Shown piece by piece: positions 27,471 through 35,750 of a DNA stretch of 64,000 bases. The position numbers and the translations under genes were made by a program. The stretch spans positions 1 to 64,000 of the forward strand of contig CAVEMS010000003.1 of assembly GCA_963616935.1 (NCBI GenBank). The letters are read 5' to 3'. This stretch comes from UBA4951 sp963616935 (GTDB lineage Bacteria > Bacillota_I > Bacilli_A > RFN20 > CAG-826). The notes beneath the pieces were generated by a model. That model searched no databases. It had not been told where the DNA came from and saw only the letters and a program-made list of their open reading frames with translations. Numbering within the stretch: the first letter of the stretch is position 1; the number at the start of each line of letters is the position of its first letter.

Positions 27471-28910
27471 TTAAGCTGCGAATAAGCACTCCGCGTAAGC
27501 GTCTTCGAAGGCCTTGTCAACGGTCTTGGTTCCGTTAAGCACGCCGGACATCATATTCTCGACTTGCGCACGGGCGGCCGTAGAGCCTTTGAAAGATGGA
27601 GATGTGTAATACCATCTCGTATAATCCGATCCAGTAGCGGCGAATTCAAGAACGGTGTTAACCAAACTCTTCGAAGAGGTCTTGTATGCGCTATCGCTAT
27701 AGGAGGAAGTGCGAACTGGGTTATATCCAGTCTCAGAGGACCAAACAGCAGAGTTATGGGCGTTGGTTATGTATTTATAGAATAGCCACGCACCAACCCT
27801 CTGAGCGAAGGAAGAATCGGACAAGAAGCAGATGGATGGGCCTTGCATGATGACTTTGCCGTTGCTTAGGTCATATTGCGGCAAAGCGGCGACTCCGGTC
27901 TCGAAATCGGCCGAGACGTTGTAGGTCGTGCCACCGGTCGAGCCGATGGACATATAGAGCTCTTGATTGGTGAACTTCGTTGAAGTGTAAGTACCACTTC
28001 CAAGTTGGGTTTGCGAAGTCCAATACCCTTTAGCGCCCTCAATGACATAGCTTCCATCTTCTTTGGTGACGGAAGAATAGCCTTTGATTTTATTGATGAA
28101 ATCTTTCGCTTGTTGGTTGTTGAAGAGGAAGTGCTCGCTTCCTTCGCCAGTTGTATACGGAATATTCGCTTGAGCGCAATAGGTGATGAAGAAGTTGGCA
28201 TCGGAGTCATATCCAAGTGGGATGGAGTCTGGATAGGCCGTTTTGATTTTTTCGCAAAGAGTCCACATTTGGTCCCAAGTCTTTGGAACTTCCCAGCCAT
28301 TCGTTTCAAACGCGTCCTTGTTATAGAAGAGGACTTCGGTCGATTTGGAGAATGGCATCGAATAGTAGCCTTTCACGGCCGCGCCATTGACTGTGTAATG
28401 GTTTCCTTCGTCCAAATACGCTGGGATATAGTCCGAAGCGGCGCCATCGCCGAGGCCGTTATCGACTCCCAAGCCAATCAATGACGAGTTCATGTAATTA
28501 TCTAGTTTCACGACGGAATCGGATGGAAGATAGTCAGCGACGTGATCAGGATAGCAATAGGTCATCGTCGGCGTCGTTCCGGCTGGAATGGCATCGGAAA
28601 CGTTCTTCTTAACGTCGTCGTATCCGCCTTGCTGAGAATGGGTTATCTTGATTCCAGGATAGATTGCGTTGAACGCGGTGATCATCTTTTCGAAGGTCTG
28701 TTGGTTGGTTTTGCCCATCGTGTGCCAGAAAGTGATATCGCAGTTCAGGCTCTTCAAATCGCCTAACGCAGCGACTTTCTCGTCGAATTCGGCAGTCGAT
28801 TCGCCACTGTTGCCCCCTTCTTTGCCTCCGTCTCCCGATTCGCCGCAGCTAGCAATCGCAGCAACCGATAAAAGAGCCAATGCGCAGGTCAGCAGTTTTT
28901 TCTTCGTCAT
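27471..28910 (-). CDS. ABC transporter substrate-binding lipoprotein (UgpB-like), copy 1
   Basis: The product (479 residues from the ATG at 28910) starts with signal peptide MTKKKLLTCALALLSVAAIA, then SCGES. Internal marks are CDITFWHTMGKTNQQTFEK, STEVLFYNKDAFETNGWEVP, ESELYMSIGSTGGTTYN-like text and GPSICFLSD. I prefer 28910 to the longer frame from 29000, because the extra 30 residues are charged and TTGGAGG stands right before the ATG. It is the nearer paralogue to the permease genes, with a 64-base spacer containing a bulged hairpin (28940-28960) that may mark a processing site. Ligand unknown; the family binds sugars, glycerol phosphates and related compounds. Confidence 0.88.
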   Translation of the reverse strand: MTKKKLLTCALALLSVAAIASCGESGDGGKEGGNSGESTAEFDEKVAALGDLKSLNCDITFWHTMGKTNQQTFEKMITAFNAIYPGIKITHSQQGGYDDVKKNVSDAIPAGTTPTMTYCYPDHVADYLPSDSVVKLDNYMNSSLIGLGVDNGLGDGAASDYIPAYLDEGNHYTVNGAAVKGYYSMPFSKSTEVLFYNKDAFETNGWEVPKTWDQMWTLCEKIKTAYPDSIPLGYDSDANFFITYCAQANIPYTTGEGSEHFLFNNQQAKDFINKIKGYSSVTKEDGSYVIEGAKGYWTSQTQLGSGTYTSTKFTNQELYMSIGSTGGTTYNVSADFETGVAALPQYDLSNGKVIMQGPSICFLSDSSFAQRVGAWLFYKYITNAHNSAVWSSETGYNPVRTSSYSDSAYKTSSKSLVNTVLEFAATGSDYTRWYYTSPSFKGSTAARAQVENMMSGVLNGTKTVDKAFEDAYAECLFAA

Positions 28911-28974
28911 TCTTTTTTCCTCCAATTTTATTTTTGTTATTACACTCTCACGAGTTGTAACCGATTTTGATGGC

Positions 28975-30024
28975 CTATCCTTTGATGCCGGCGCGGCCAA
29001 CGCCTTTCATGATGTATTTGCGGAAGAAGATGAACAAAAGGAGCAATGGAACGGTGACCAAAATCGTCGCCGCCATTTGGATTCCGTATTGCGGTTCGCC
29101 CGCCGTCGTCGAGAAAGAAGAACGCAAGCCGTTGGTGACGAGTCTCCACTCTTCGTTTCCAGCCGTGACAAGTTGCGGCCAAACATAGGAGTTCCAAGCG
29201 CCCATGAGTTTGAGGATGAAAATGGATATGAGCGTCGGCATGGCGAGTGGCACCATGACATGCCAAAGGAATTGCCAATCGGATTTGCCATCCACTTTCG
29301 CCGCTAAATAGAGTTCATTGGGGATTTGCTTGAAATTTTGCCTCAATAAATAGATGTAGAAAACGGACACCCAGAAAGGAACGATCATCGAAGCAAAGAC
29401 AGAATCCTTATAAGTAAGCCATCCGGTGACTTGCCCGACTCCGAATTCATACCATGGGAGTTTAGCGACGGTAATATAGTTGGTGATAACCATCATTTCG
29501 CCAGGGATCATCATCGTGGCAAGCAATATCGCGAAAATAACGTTCTTTCCTTTGAAATTAAGACGCGCGAATGCGAAAGCGGCCAATATCGTAGTAATCA
29601 AGGTCCCTAGTGTCGAGATAACGCCGACAACCAAAGTATTGCCGACGTATCTAACGAAATCGAAGGTATTGAAAACGGTGATGTAGTTGGTCCATAAGAC
29701 GGTGGCCGGGAAGAAAGTCTGAGTTGTGGAGCGAATCTCCGTCGTGCTTTTCAAGGAGGTGATGATCATCCAATAGAATGGGAAAAGGATGATGACGCTC
29801 ATGAAGAGCAAGAAAACGTATACGATGACCGAAGAGATGATTCGCCCGATCTTTTGGGCTTTTTGTAATTGAACAGCCGAAGCCCTTCCTTCTTTGATGA
29901 CGAGAACCATTCCTTTGGTATCAATGGCCTGATATTCCGGTTTCGCTTCCCTTTCCGCTTGCTTTTGCTCGCGGGATTTCATCTTGAAGAGGCGTTGGAA
30001 GAAATTTCTTGAATCGTGTTCCAT
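28975..30024 (-). CDS. CUT1 ABC transporter permease (UgpE/MalG-like)
   Basis: The 349-residue product has a long charged cytoplasmic start (about 60 residues) and six membrane segments. The EAA loop reads ELYLAAKVDGKSDWQFLWHV, followed by PLAMPTLISIF, the site that docks to the ATPase. It pairs with the UgpA-like permease encoded one base away (stop 30026) and with the ATPase at 31123-32280. The AlaAla-Lys-ValAspGly motif is standard. The N-terminal extension is longer than in MalG and has many Lys, Arg and Glu residues; its role is unknown. Confidence 0.92.
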   Translation of the reverse strand: MEHDSRNFFQRLFKMKSREQKQAEREAKPEYQAIDTKGMVLVIKEGRASAVQLQKAQKIGRIISSVIVYVFLLFMSVIILFPFYWMIITSLKSTTEIRSTTQTFFPATVLWTNYITVFNTFDFVRYVGNTLVVGVISTLGTLITTILAAFAFARLNFKGKNVIFAILLATMMIPGEMMVITNYITVAKLPWYEFGVGQVTGWLTYKDSVFASMIVPFWVSVFYIYLLRQNFKQIPNELYLAAKVDGKSDWQFLWHVMVPLAMPTLISIFILKLMGAWNSYVWPQLVTAGNEEWRLVTNGLRSSFSTTAGEPQYGIQMAATILVTVPLLLLFIFFRKYIMKGVGRAGIKG

Positions 30025-30025
30025 A

Positions 30026-31120
30026 TTAATAGTGAACCCTCCTCTTCGAAACCTGGAATTGAATGGCGGTGAAGATCATGATGATGATGAATAGCAACAC
30101 GGCTGCGGCGGCGCCTCTCGATACGGTAGTCGGAGCGCTCAAACATTCGTATACATAATAGACAATCGTATACATGTTTTTGGTCGATCCGCCATCCGTC
30201 GAAGGAGAACCGAATAAGCCTACGACAGACGTGTATTCCTTAAACGATCCGATGAAGGAAGTGATCATTATGTAAAGGATTTGCGGGGATAACATCGGAA
30301 CGGTGACGTGCCAGAATGTCTTCCATTTGCCCGCGCAATCGATTTTGGCGGCGTCGTAATATTGCTTGTCGATGTTTTGGAGAGCCGACAAGAAAATAAG
30401 GATCTTATACGGCAACGCATGCCAAACGATATAGATACAGAGGGCAAGCATGCCACTGCCCCAGGAAGCGCCACCGGTTATCCATTTATGTTCGCCTAGG
30501 CCGAATATGAAGTTCAAAATGCCTTTGGAATCGAATAAGACGGCGAAGACCATGCCGACGGCGATGGCGTTAGTAACATAAGGAACGAAGAATATGGTCT
30601 GTAATACCTTTTTGAATGCCTTGATCGAGTTCAAGCACACGGAAATCAGCAATGCGATGATGATGGACACTGGAACCGTGACGAATGTGATTAACAAGGT
30701 GTTCGGCAACGCATACGTCAAAACGTCGGTTTGGAAATAGACGCGCGTCGCAACGCCTGACGCGTTGATGTAAGCCATGCCGCCGAGAGCCTCGCTATAA
30801 AAGCAATTCCAACGATATACGAGGTTTTGTGCGCCATCTTTGCCAGCCAACGTCAAAACGGAGAGGAAATTATCGAAGGTGAAACCCGAACTGACTTGGG
30901 TCGTATAGTCATAATCCTTAAGAAAAGCGATTACGATGGTATTAATCAAAGGATAGAAAGTGAAGACGGACAAGAGAATGATGACTGGAGCGAGATATAG
31001 CCACGCTTTCCAGTTGTTTTTTTCGCCAGCATCGGCGGAAACCCTTTCTTTTCTCTTGAAAATCTTAGAGAACTTGGAAAGGAAATTTCGTTTCTTGGTA
31101 TCGGTGACAGAATTTTCCAT
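30026..31120 (-). CDS. CUT1 ABC transporter permease (UgpA/MalF-like)
   Basis: The 364-residue product has a basic N-terminus of about 35 residues and about six membrane segments. The EAA loop is QYYDAAKIDCAGKWKTFWHV, then PMLSPQILYIMI. The usual Gly of the AspGly motif is Cys here, which is unusual but occurs in a loop that tolerates change. An extracytoplasmic loop of about 60 residues after helix 1 (YDYTTQVSSGF...) is longer than in plain UgpA. It is placed second in the operon, two bases from the ATPase gene stop, so subunits are likely made together. Confidence 0.9.
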   Translation of the reverse strand: MENSVTDTKKRNFLSKFSKIFKRKERVSADAGEKNNWKAWLYLAPVIILLSVFTFYPLINTIVIAFLKDYDYTTQVSSGFTFDNFLSVLTLAGKDGAQNLVYRWNCFYSEALGGMAYINASGVATRVYFQTDVLTYALPNTLLITFVTVPVSIIIALLISVCLNSIKAFKKVLQTIFFVPYVTNAIAVGMVFAVLFDSKGILNFIFGLGEHKWITGGASWGSGMLALCIYIVWHALPYKILIFLSALQNIDKQYYDAAKIDCAGKWKTFWHVTVPMLSPQILYIMITSFIGSFKEYTSVVGLFGSPSTDGGSTKNMYTIVYYVYECLSAPTTVSRGAAAAVLLFIIIMIFTAIQFQVSKRRVHY

Positions 31121-31122
31121 TC

Positions 31123-32280
31123 CTAGATGATCCTCTCCTCATTGCCTTCGAGAGAGAAAGCAAAGCATTTGTGAGGTTTAATAGAGCAATTTACTATGCC
31201 GGTAGACACTTTCACGAAAGCATCGACGACGAATTTGGTGTTGGATATGGCTTCATCGTGTTCGGCGACTAGCATGATGTCGCGTCCCATTGTGAGGATT
31301 CGCTCGCAATTGAAGGAGAATTCGCCTTTTGGATCGATGACGATGCCTTCTGGACGAATACCGACGGTGCAATCCTGATCCTCGACCTTTTTCTCGGTTA
31401 TCTCACGGACGACTTGGTCGCCAACATACACTTTGTTATCTTTAATCTTGCCTTTGAAGAGATTGATCGGCGGAGTGCCTAAGAAGTTGGCGACGAATTT
31501 GTTGCATGGATTGTTATAAACGTCCTGCGGAACGCCGCGTTGCTGTTCGATGCCAAGCTTCATGACGACGATTTCGTCTGATATCGACATCGCTTCTTCT
31601 TGGTCGTGGGTGACGAAGATCGTGGTGATTCCAGTCGATTGTTGGATTCTTCTGATCTCTTCACGGGTTTGAAGCCTCAAACGGGCGTCTAAGTTCGATA
31701 GAGGCTCGTCTAATAGCAACACTTTTGGTTTTTTGACTAAGGCTCTGGCGATGGCAACGCGTTGTTGCTGACCGCCGGATAATTGATTCGGTTTTCTTTC
31801 CAAATATTCTTCGATTTGAACGATTTTTGCCGTTTCGCGGACAATTTTGTCGATCTCGTCCTTGGTCAATTTTCTCTTTTTGATATACGGCTTGCCTTGT
31901 TCATCAAGAACTTGGTTGCCGTCTTTGTCCAAAACCTTCTCTTCTATACGAAGGTTGGTGAGAGGGAAGGCGACGTTTTTGTAGACGCTCATATGAGGAT
32001 ACAAGGCGTAGTTTTGGAAGACCAAGCCAATTCCTCTTTTTTCCGGTTCGAGGTCGGTGACGTCCTCGTCTCCGAACCAAATCTCCCCTTCCGTCGGCTC
32101 CAATAAGCCGGCGACCATATACAAAGTCGTCGATTTTCCACACCCGGAAGGGCCGAGTAGCCCAACCAATTTCCCGTCTGGAATGGTCACATCCAAAGCG
32201 TTCACGGCGTAGGTGTCAGGAATGCCCTTTTTGGGGTTTCCAGGAAAGCATTTGGTAAGATTTTTTAGCCTAATCTCCAT
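31123..32280 (-). CDS. CUT1 ABC transporter ATPase (UgpC/MsmK-like) with insertion
   Basis: The 385-residue product has Walker A GPSGCGKST (43-51), the Q-loop at about Gln89, signature LSGGQ (167-171), Walker B VLLLDEP (187-193) and a C-terminal OB/TOBE-type region (about 270-385). Between the Q-loop and the signature is an insert of about 28 residues (111-139: EEKVLDKDGNQVLDEQGKPY). Mycoplasma homologues in nuclease-linked transporters also carry inserts in the ATPase; I recall this rather than compute it. It starts the operon, with GGAGAC before the ATG and a promoter at 32315-32344. Confidence 0.92.
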   Translation of the reverse strand: MEIRLKNLTKCFPGNPKKGIPDTYAVNALDVTIPDGKLVGLLGPSGCGKSTTLYMVAGLLEPTEGEIWFGDEDVTDLEPEKRGIGLVFQNYALYPHMSVYKNVAFPLTNLRIEEKVLDKDGNQVLDEQGKPYIKKRKLTKDEIDKIVRETAKIVQIEEYLERKPNQLSGGQQQRVAIARALVKKPKVLLLDEPLSNLDARLRLQTREEIRRIQQSTGITTIFVTHDQEEAMSISDEIVVMKLGIEQQRGVPQDVYNNPCNKFVANFLGTPPINLFKGKIKDNKVYVGDQVVREITEKKVEDQDCTVGIRPEGIVIDPKGEFSFNCERILTMGRDIMLVAEHDEAISNTKFVVDAFVKVSTGIVNCSIKPHKCFAFSLEGNEERII

Positions 32281-32314
32281 AAGCGTCTCCAGTCATTTTC
32301 ATTATTGTATACTG

Positions 32315-32344
32315 ATTTTACGAGAAATGGCCCCTTCTTTTCAA
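32315..32344 (-). promoter_or_regulatory. Promoter of the ABC transporter-nuclease operon
   Basis: On the minus strand TTGAAA (complement of 32339-32344) and TAAAAT (32315-32320) are 18 bases apart and lie about 35 bases upstream of the ATPase ATG. A second -10-like TACAAT lies just downstream. This is a reasonable SigA-type promoter for the seven genes down to 22099. Confidence 0.55.
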
Positions 32345-32537
32345 GACCGCTTCAAATTATGTATGAAATACACGTGAATTTTGGGCGCCCAAGAAGCCCT
32401 CTATTGACGGGTTCCTTATCCAAAGCAGCCTATCGTCGCCTCGTTTCGATCTCTTCGACATTCCCTCTTCAAAGAAAGTGGTTCAAACCACGCGTTAAGC
32501 ATCGTTCTCCCGAACGCAAATAAATTCAAAAAAATAA

Positions 32538-32792
32538 GAAAAAACGAAAAAACCGGCCACCAAGAAGAGCGAAAAATTCACGGAAATAGAAAAGCAAGTC
32601 ATTTCCTATCTCAAGGAGCACGATTCGATAACCAAAGCCCAGGCGCAAAACATGTTTTCAATAAGCCAGACATCCGCCGGAAGAATATTGAAAGCAATGG
32701 TCGAAGAGGGTGTTTTGGAGCCATACAATTCCGGCCGTTCTAGAGAATATGGCTCAAAAGAGCCGATGTCTCTTAAGCTATTTGTCCCGTAG
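32538..32792 (+). pseudogene. Winged-helix tail of an AlbA/ATP-binding-type regulator (remnant)
   Basis: This plus-strand frame encodes about 84 residues: KKSEKFTEIEKQVISYLKEH, then SITKAQAQNMFSISQTSAGR and ILKAMVEEGVLEPYNSGRSR, ending VP and a TAG at 32790. It resembles the C-terminal winged-helix domain of Schlafen/AlbA-type or Fic-type regulators. The frame is closed upstream by TAA at 32535, and only an internal ATG exists, inside the domain. I read it as the tail of a lost gene. It overlaps the convergent RDD gene by 15 bases. The 32350-32530 stretch before it may hold more decayed sequence but I could not align it. Confidence 0.55.
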
Positions 32793-33824
32793 ATTTCGCC
32801 AAATGGAGTCATCCCCCAATGGTTTTTTGTCGTCGCTTCTTGGCGGCAATAGCGGATTGCTATCACGATCCTCTGCTTTCTTTTGAAGCCTTTCCATCTC
32901 TTCATATGAGAGATATACAGATTGTTCGGACGAATCGACCATATAAGTGGTCGCCAAATAATCGTGCAACGTCTGCCCGTCTTTTCTGAATATCATCATC
33001 GAGAAAGACACGATAAGCGGTATCCCAAACGACACTAACGAAAGCAAAACGATAAGAAACAATTGAATCATTTGCCTCGCTATATATTTTTTCGCCGACG
33101 GGGACAATGCCTGGGCATTAAGCAAAGAAAGTTTCATGGCCTTCATGCCTAGCGTCTGTTTCCCTCTTCTTCCTATCGTCAAGGGGATAAGGAGTTCGAA
33201 TATCAGAAAAGACAACACAATCGAAAGAGGGATAAGAACAAGATTTATGTATATGGTAAGCACGTTCCTCGCTTGGAGATACGTCTCGTTATTTTGGATA
33301 TAGGAGACGGCCCTATCGTATGCGGTCAAGTAGAATTCATTCATCTTTTCTTCGGTTAGAGAGGGGTTTTGCTGGGGATTTCCAGATTCGTCTAGCAAGA
33401 AATACGAAACACCATCGCTTGCGCCGATTCTCGTATCCCCTATCTTTTGCTTGTAGTAAATCGTAGGACCGTATTCGTTTGAAGAGGGATCAGAAGAGAA
33501 GAAAAGATCCAAAGTGTAGAAATTGGTTAACGCTTTCTCAATGGCCTTATTTTGCTCTTCATGCGTTTTGCTTCCATAGTATTCCGTCAAAGTGACCAGA
33601 TTGTTTTCCGTGGATTCATCGCACACATATAAGCCGGAATCCTTCGATATCTGAATATACGTGTTGAAGGAATCCGTATATAGAGGCATTTGCTCAACGA
33701 TAAGACGGGAGACGAAAAGGAATCCGAAAGCGCCGAATGACAACAGCAAAATCTCGATGATTATCGAAATCATTCTCTTGCCAAATGGGGCTTTGAAATA
33801 TTCAGCTGTTTTTTTCTCTTCCAT
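32778..33824 (-). CDS. RDD-family membrane protein (second of a pair)
   Basis: The product (348 residues from the ATG at 33824) starts MEEKKTAEYFKAPFGKRMIS, then a membrane segment, and shows the RDD pattern: PFGKRMI with a basic residue before helix 1, a large outward domain of about 150 residues, two helices, GRRGKQTLGMKAMKLSL, two more helices and a final QTLHDYLATTYMVD. RDD proteins are of largely unknown function, some linked to ion exchange. The start at 33824 overlaps the upstream RDD gene by 23 bases and has AGAAAGAAG before it; ten codons upstream is an alternative. The outward insertion is larger than in ordinary RDD proteins. Confidence 0.8.
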   Translation of the reverse strand: MEEKKTAEYFKAPFGKRMISIIIEILLLSFGAFGFLFVSRLIVEQMPLYTDSFNTYIQISKDSGLYVCDESTENNLVTLTEYYGSKTHEEQNKAIEKALTNFYTLDLFFSSDPSSNEYGPTIYYKQKIGDTRIGASDGVSYFLLDESGNPQQNPSLTEEKMNEFYLTAYDRAVSYIQNNETYLQARNVLTIYINLVLIPLSIVLSFLIFELLIPLTIGRRGKQTLGMKAMKLSLLNAQALSPSAKKYIARQMIQLFLIVLLSLVSFGIPLIVSFSMMIFRKDGQTLHDYLATTYMVDSSEQSVYLSYEEMERLQKKAEDRDSNPLLPPRSDDKKPLGDDSIWRNLRDK

Positions 33825-34998
33825 CTTCTTTCTTCTTATTCTTCGTTTCCTCATCGCGTATTTTCTTGATATCGGACGTATTGACGTATGTAAGCGACGC
33901 CAAATCGTGAAGTGATTGCTTCTTCGGCGTCACAAACATCAAAATCAAAGAAGCGAGCGAAAGCAAAAATCCGATGATGGCAAAGACCGACAGATTGAGC
34001 GTGAATGTCCCGATTTCTAGAAAAGGCATCTCGAAAGCGCCAAGTCCAAAAGACATCACTCCAACCAATGGGATCATAAAACAATAGGAGATTACTTGGA
34101 CTAATCCTCTAATTAGAAAGGAATACCAGCGCGGCTTGTTTCCATTAGCATCATTGACTTGTAATTTCGCCACCCTCTTTCCAACCGTCAAGTCGCTAAA
34201 CTGAATCAAAGGGATGAGCAAAAAGGTTATGATGGCGGATAAGGCATATGAAGTGAGGATAGCGGCCGACTGAAGATACGCCCTCTTCCACATTACAGAA
34301 GCGAAATCCAAGACCAAACCCTTGTATTTTTCGTCTTTCACAGCTTCAGCAAAGGCGGCATCGTAAGTGTCAGAAAAGAAATTCGAAGCTTCTTCAAATG
34401 CCTTCTTCGGCTCGTAGGCGTCCGTGTTCCCGGCAAAATACTTAATAAGATTTTCTTGCGTCGCTAAGCCAAAAACCGGTTCCGAATTTAGTGGATCAGC
34501 GAGGCTAGAATCATATTCGAATATGGTGTTTTCGTATGAGCCATCGAGATTTTCCGGAAGCTTTAGGACCTCAACGTTATATTGTTTTTGGCTCATCTTC
34601 GTAGTTGTCTCTACTCTTCCTACCGTGTAGTAATCCTGAATCGCATCGCATTCGTATAATCCGGTATAGGAAGATGATTTCTTAGATAAATAGTGATAAA
34701 ACCACGGTTTCTCGAGATCTGTTTTGACTAAGAGAGTACCATCGCTTTTCTTCTTATATAGATTCCTGTCGATCATGACGGCGCTCATTTCCGATGAAAT
34801 GGAGGCCATATCGTTCGAATATTTGTCGAAGCCGAAAACCTTTTGAAAACAAACACCATAAAGGGTCACGGCAAGTATAAAAGCGGTGAGGACATCGGCA
34901 AGCTCGGCTAAAATCCTTCTAAGGTTTCCACCACGCACCACCAAAACGCCATCGCCATTGACGTTTTTCTCTTCCTTTTCGACGTAATCCTTCGGCAT
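33802..34998 (-). CDS. RDD-family membrane protein (first of a pair)
   Basis: The 398-residue product is a diverged paralogue of the protein encoded next to it. The order is a basic N-terminus (NLRRILAELADVLTAF with a membrane helix), a large outward domain of about 180 residues (about 57-235), helices, TVGKRVAKLQVNDANGNKPR and a final KQSLHDLASLTYVNTS, the RDD ending. The pair probably form a heteromeric membrane complex. Adjacent genes give no hint of the substrate. The ATG at 34998 has no strong ribosome site. Confidence 0.78.
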   Translation of the reverse strand: MPKDYVEKEEKNVNGDGVLVVRGGNLRRILAELADVLTAFILAVTLYGVCFQKVFGFDKYSNDMASISSEMSAVMIDRNLYKKKSDGTLLVKTDLEKPWFYHYLSKKSSSYTGLYECDAIQDYYTVGRVETTTKMSQKQYNVEVLKLPENLDGSYENTIFEYDSSLADPLNSEPVFGLATQENLIKYFAGNTDAYEPKKAFEEASNFFSDTYDAAFAEAVKDEKYKGLVLDFASVMWKRAYLQSAAILTSYALSAIITFLLIPLIQFSDLTVGKRVAKLQVNDANGNKPRWYSFLIRGLVQVISYCFMIPLVGVMSFGLGAFEMPFLEIGTFTLNLSVFAIIGFLLSLASLILMFVTPKKQSLHDLASLTYVNTSDIKKIRDEETKNKKKEDGREKNS

Positions 34999-35274
34999 GG
35001 CTCTAATTATGAAACAAATGTCACCGCTCGTAAAAAGAAAAGAGCGGCGATATAGCGGCCGCGGATCCTTTTTCTAATTCTAATCACCTCATCGAAACGA
35101 AAAGATCTCAAAGAAACGAGTATGGGTATGCGATTTGATGCGCCCAAAGACGAATAGCAGACAAAGAACGAGGTTCGCTTTCTATTCTTATGTCAAAATC
35201 GAGATTATAACATTTGATATAAAGTGGAACTTGATTGAAGCGCACCTCCTACCATTTTCATGGAGATAACCGTC

Positions 35275-35737
35275 ATGAACATTAAAAAGATGATGTAGTC
35301 GTTCTTTTCCATGGTTGTAAAACGCGATCGATTTCCCCATTGATTTGCATCATTCCAAAAAGAGCAACGATTTTGGCCCAGGACTTTATTTAGGCGAGTC
35401 TTTTAAGCAAGCCGCGATTTATGTCTATACCTTCGCCTTTTGCTTGAAAAAGCTTCGCGTTGCTTCCTTCGATATCAATCGCGATTGGATGATTTCGATC
35501 GCCTATTATCGCGGATGGATCGACCGCTACAAAAATAGCCCATATATCAAAACGATCGTCGATCGCGTCGAGGAAGCGGATGTCGTGACGAACCCGTTGA
35601 ACTCGTTTGTGCGAGGGGAAAGCACCGATTTGCAATGCCAACACGCCCTATCTGCCACAAACTTTGGGAGACAATATGTCATCAAAACCGAAAAAGGCGT
35701 GCAGATCATGAAGCGTCTTTACGGCTTCACGGCTTAA
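35275..35737 (+). pseudogene. DUF3990-family gene with two frameshifts
   Basis: Three reading frames together make one DUF3990-type protein. From the ATG at 35275 (GGAG 9 bases upstream) the sequence reads MNIK; a one-base loss in the following A run brings DDVVVLFHGCKTRSISP into view. A second loss near 35335-35342 leads to IDLHHSKKSNDFGPGLYLG, which stays open to the TAA at 35735-35737 (ALSATNFGRQYVIKTEKG). The last frame alone (130 codons from a TTG at 35345) lacks the N-terminal motif. DUF3990 proteins are ART-like and often found as toxins of toxin-antitoxin-like pairs. No partner gene is visible here. I infer decay; sequence error is an alternative. Confidence 0.65.
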
Positions 35738-35750
35738 GGAATTTTCGCGG

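Noticed and set aside
28940..29307. Long frames on both strands over the permease 3' end (212 and 112 codons)
   Set aside because: They are out of frame shadows of the permease and binding protein genes, without family resemblance.
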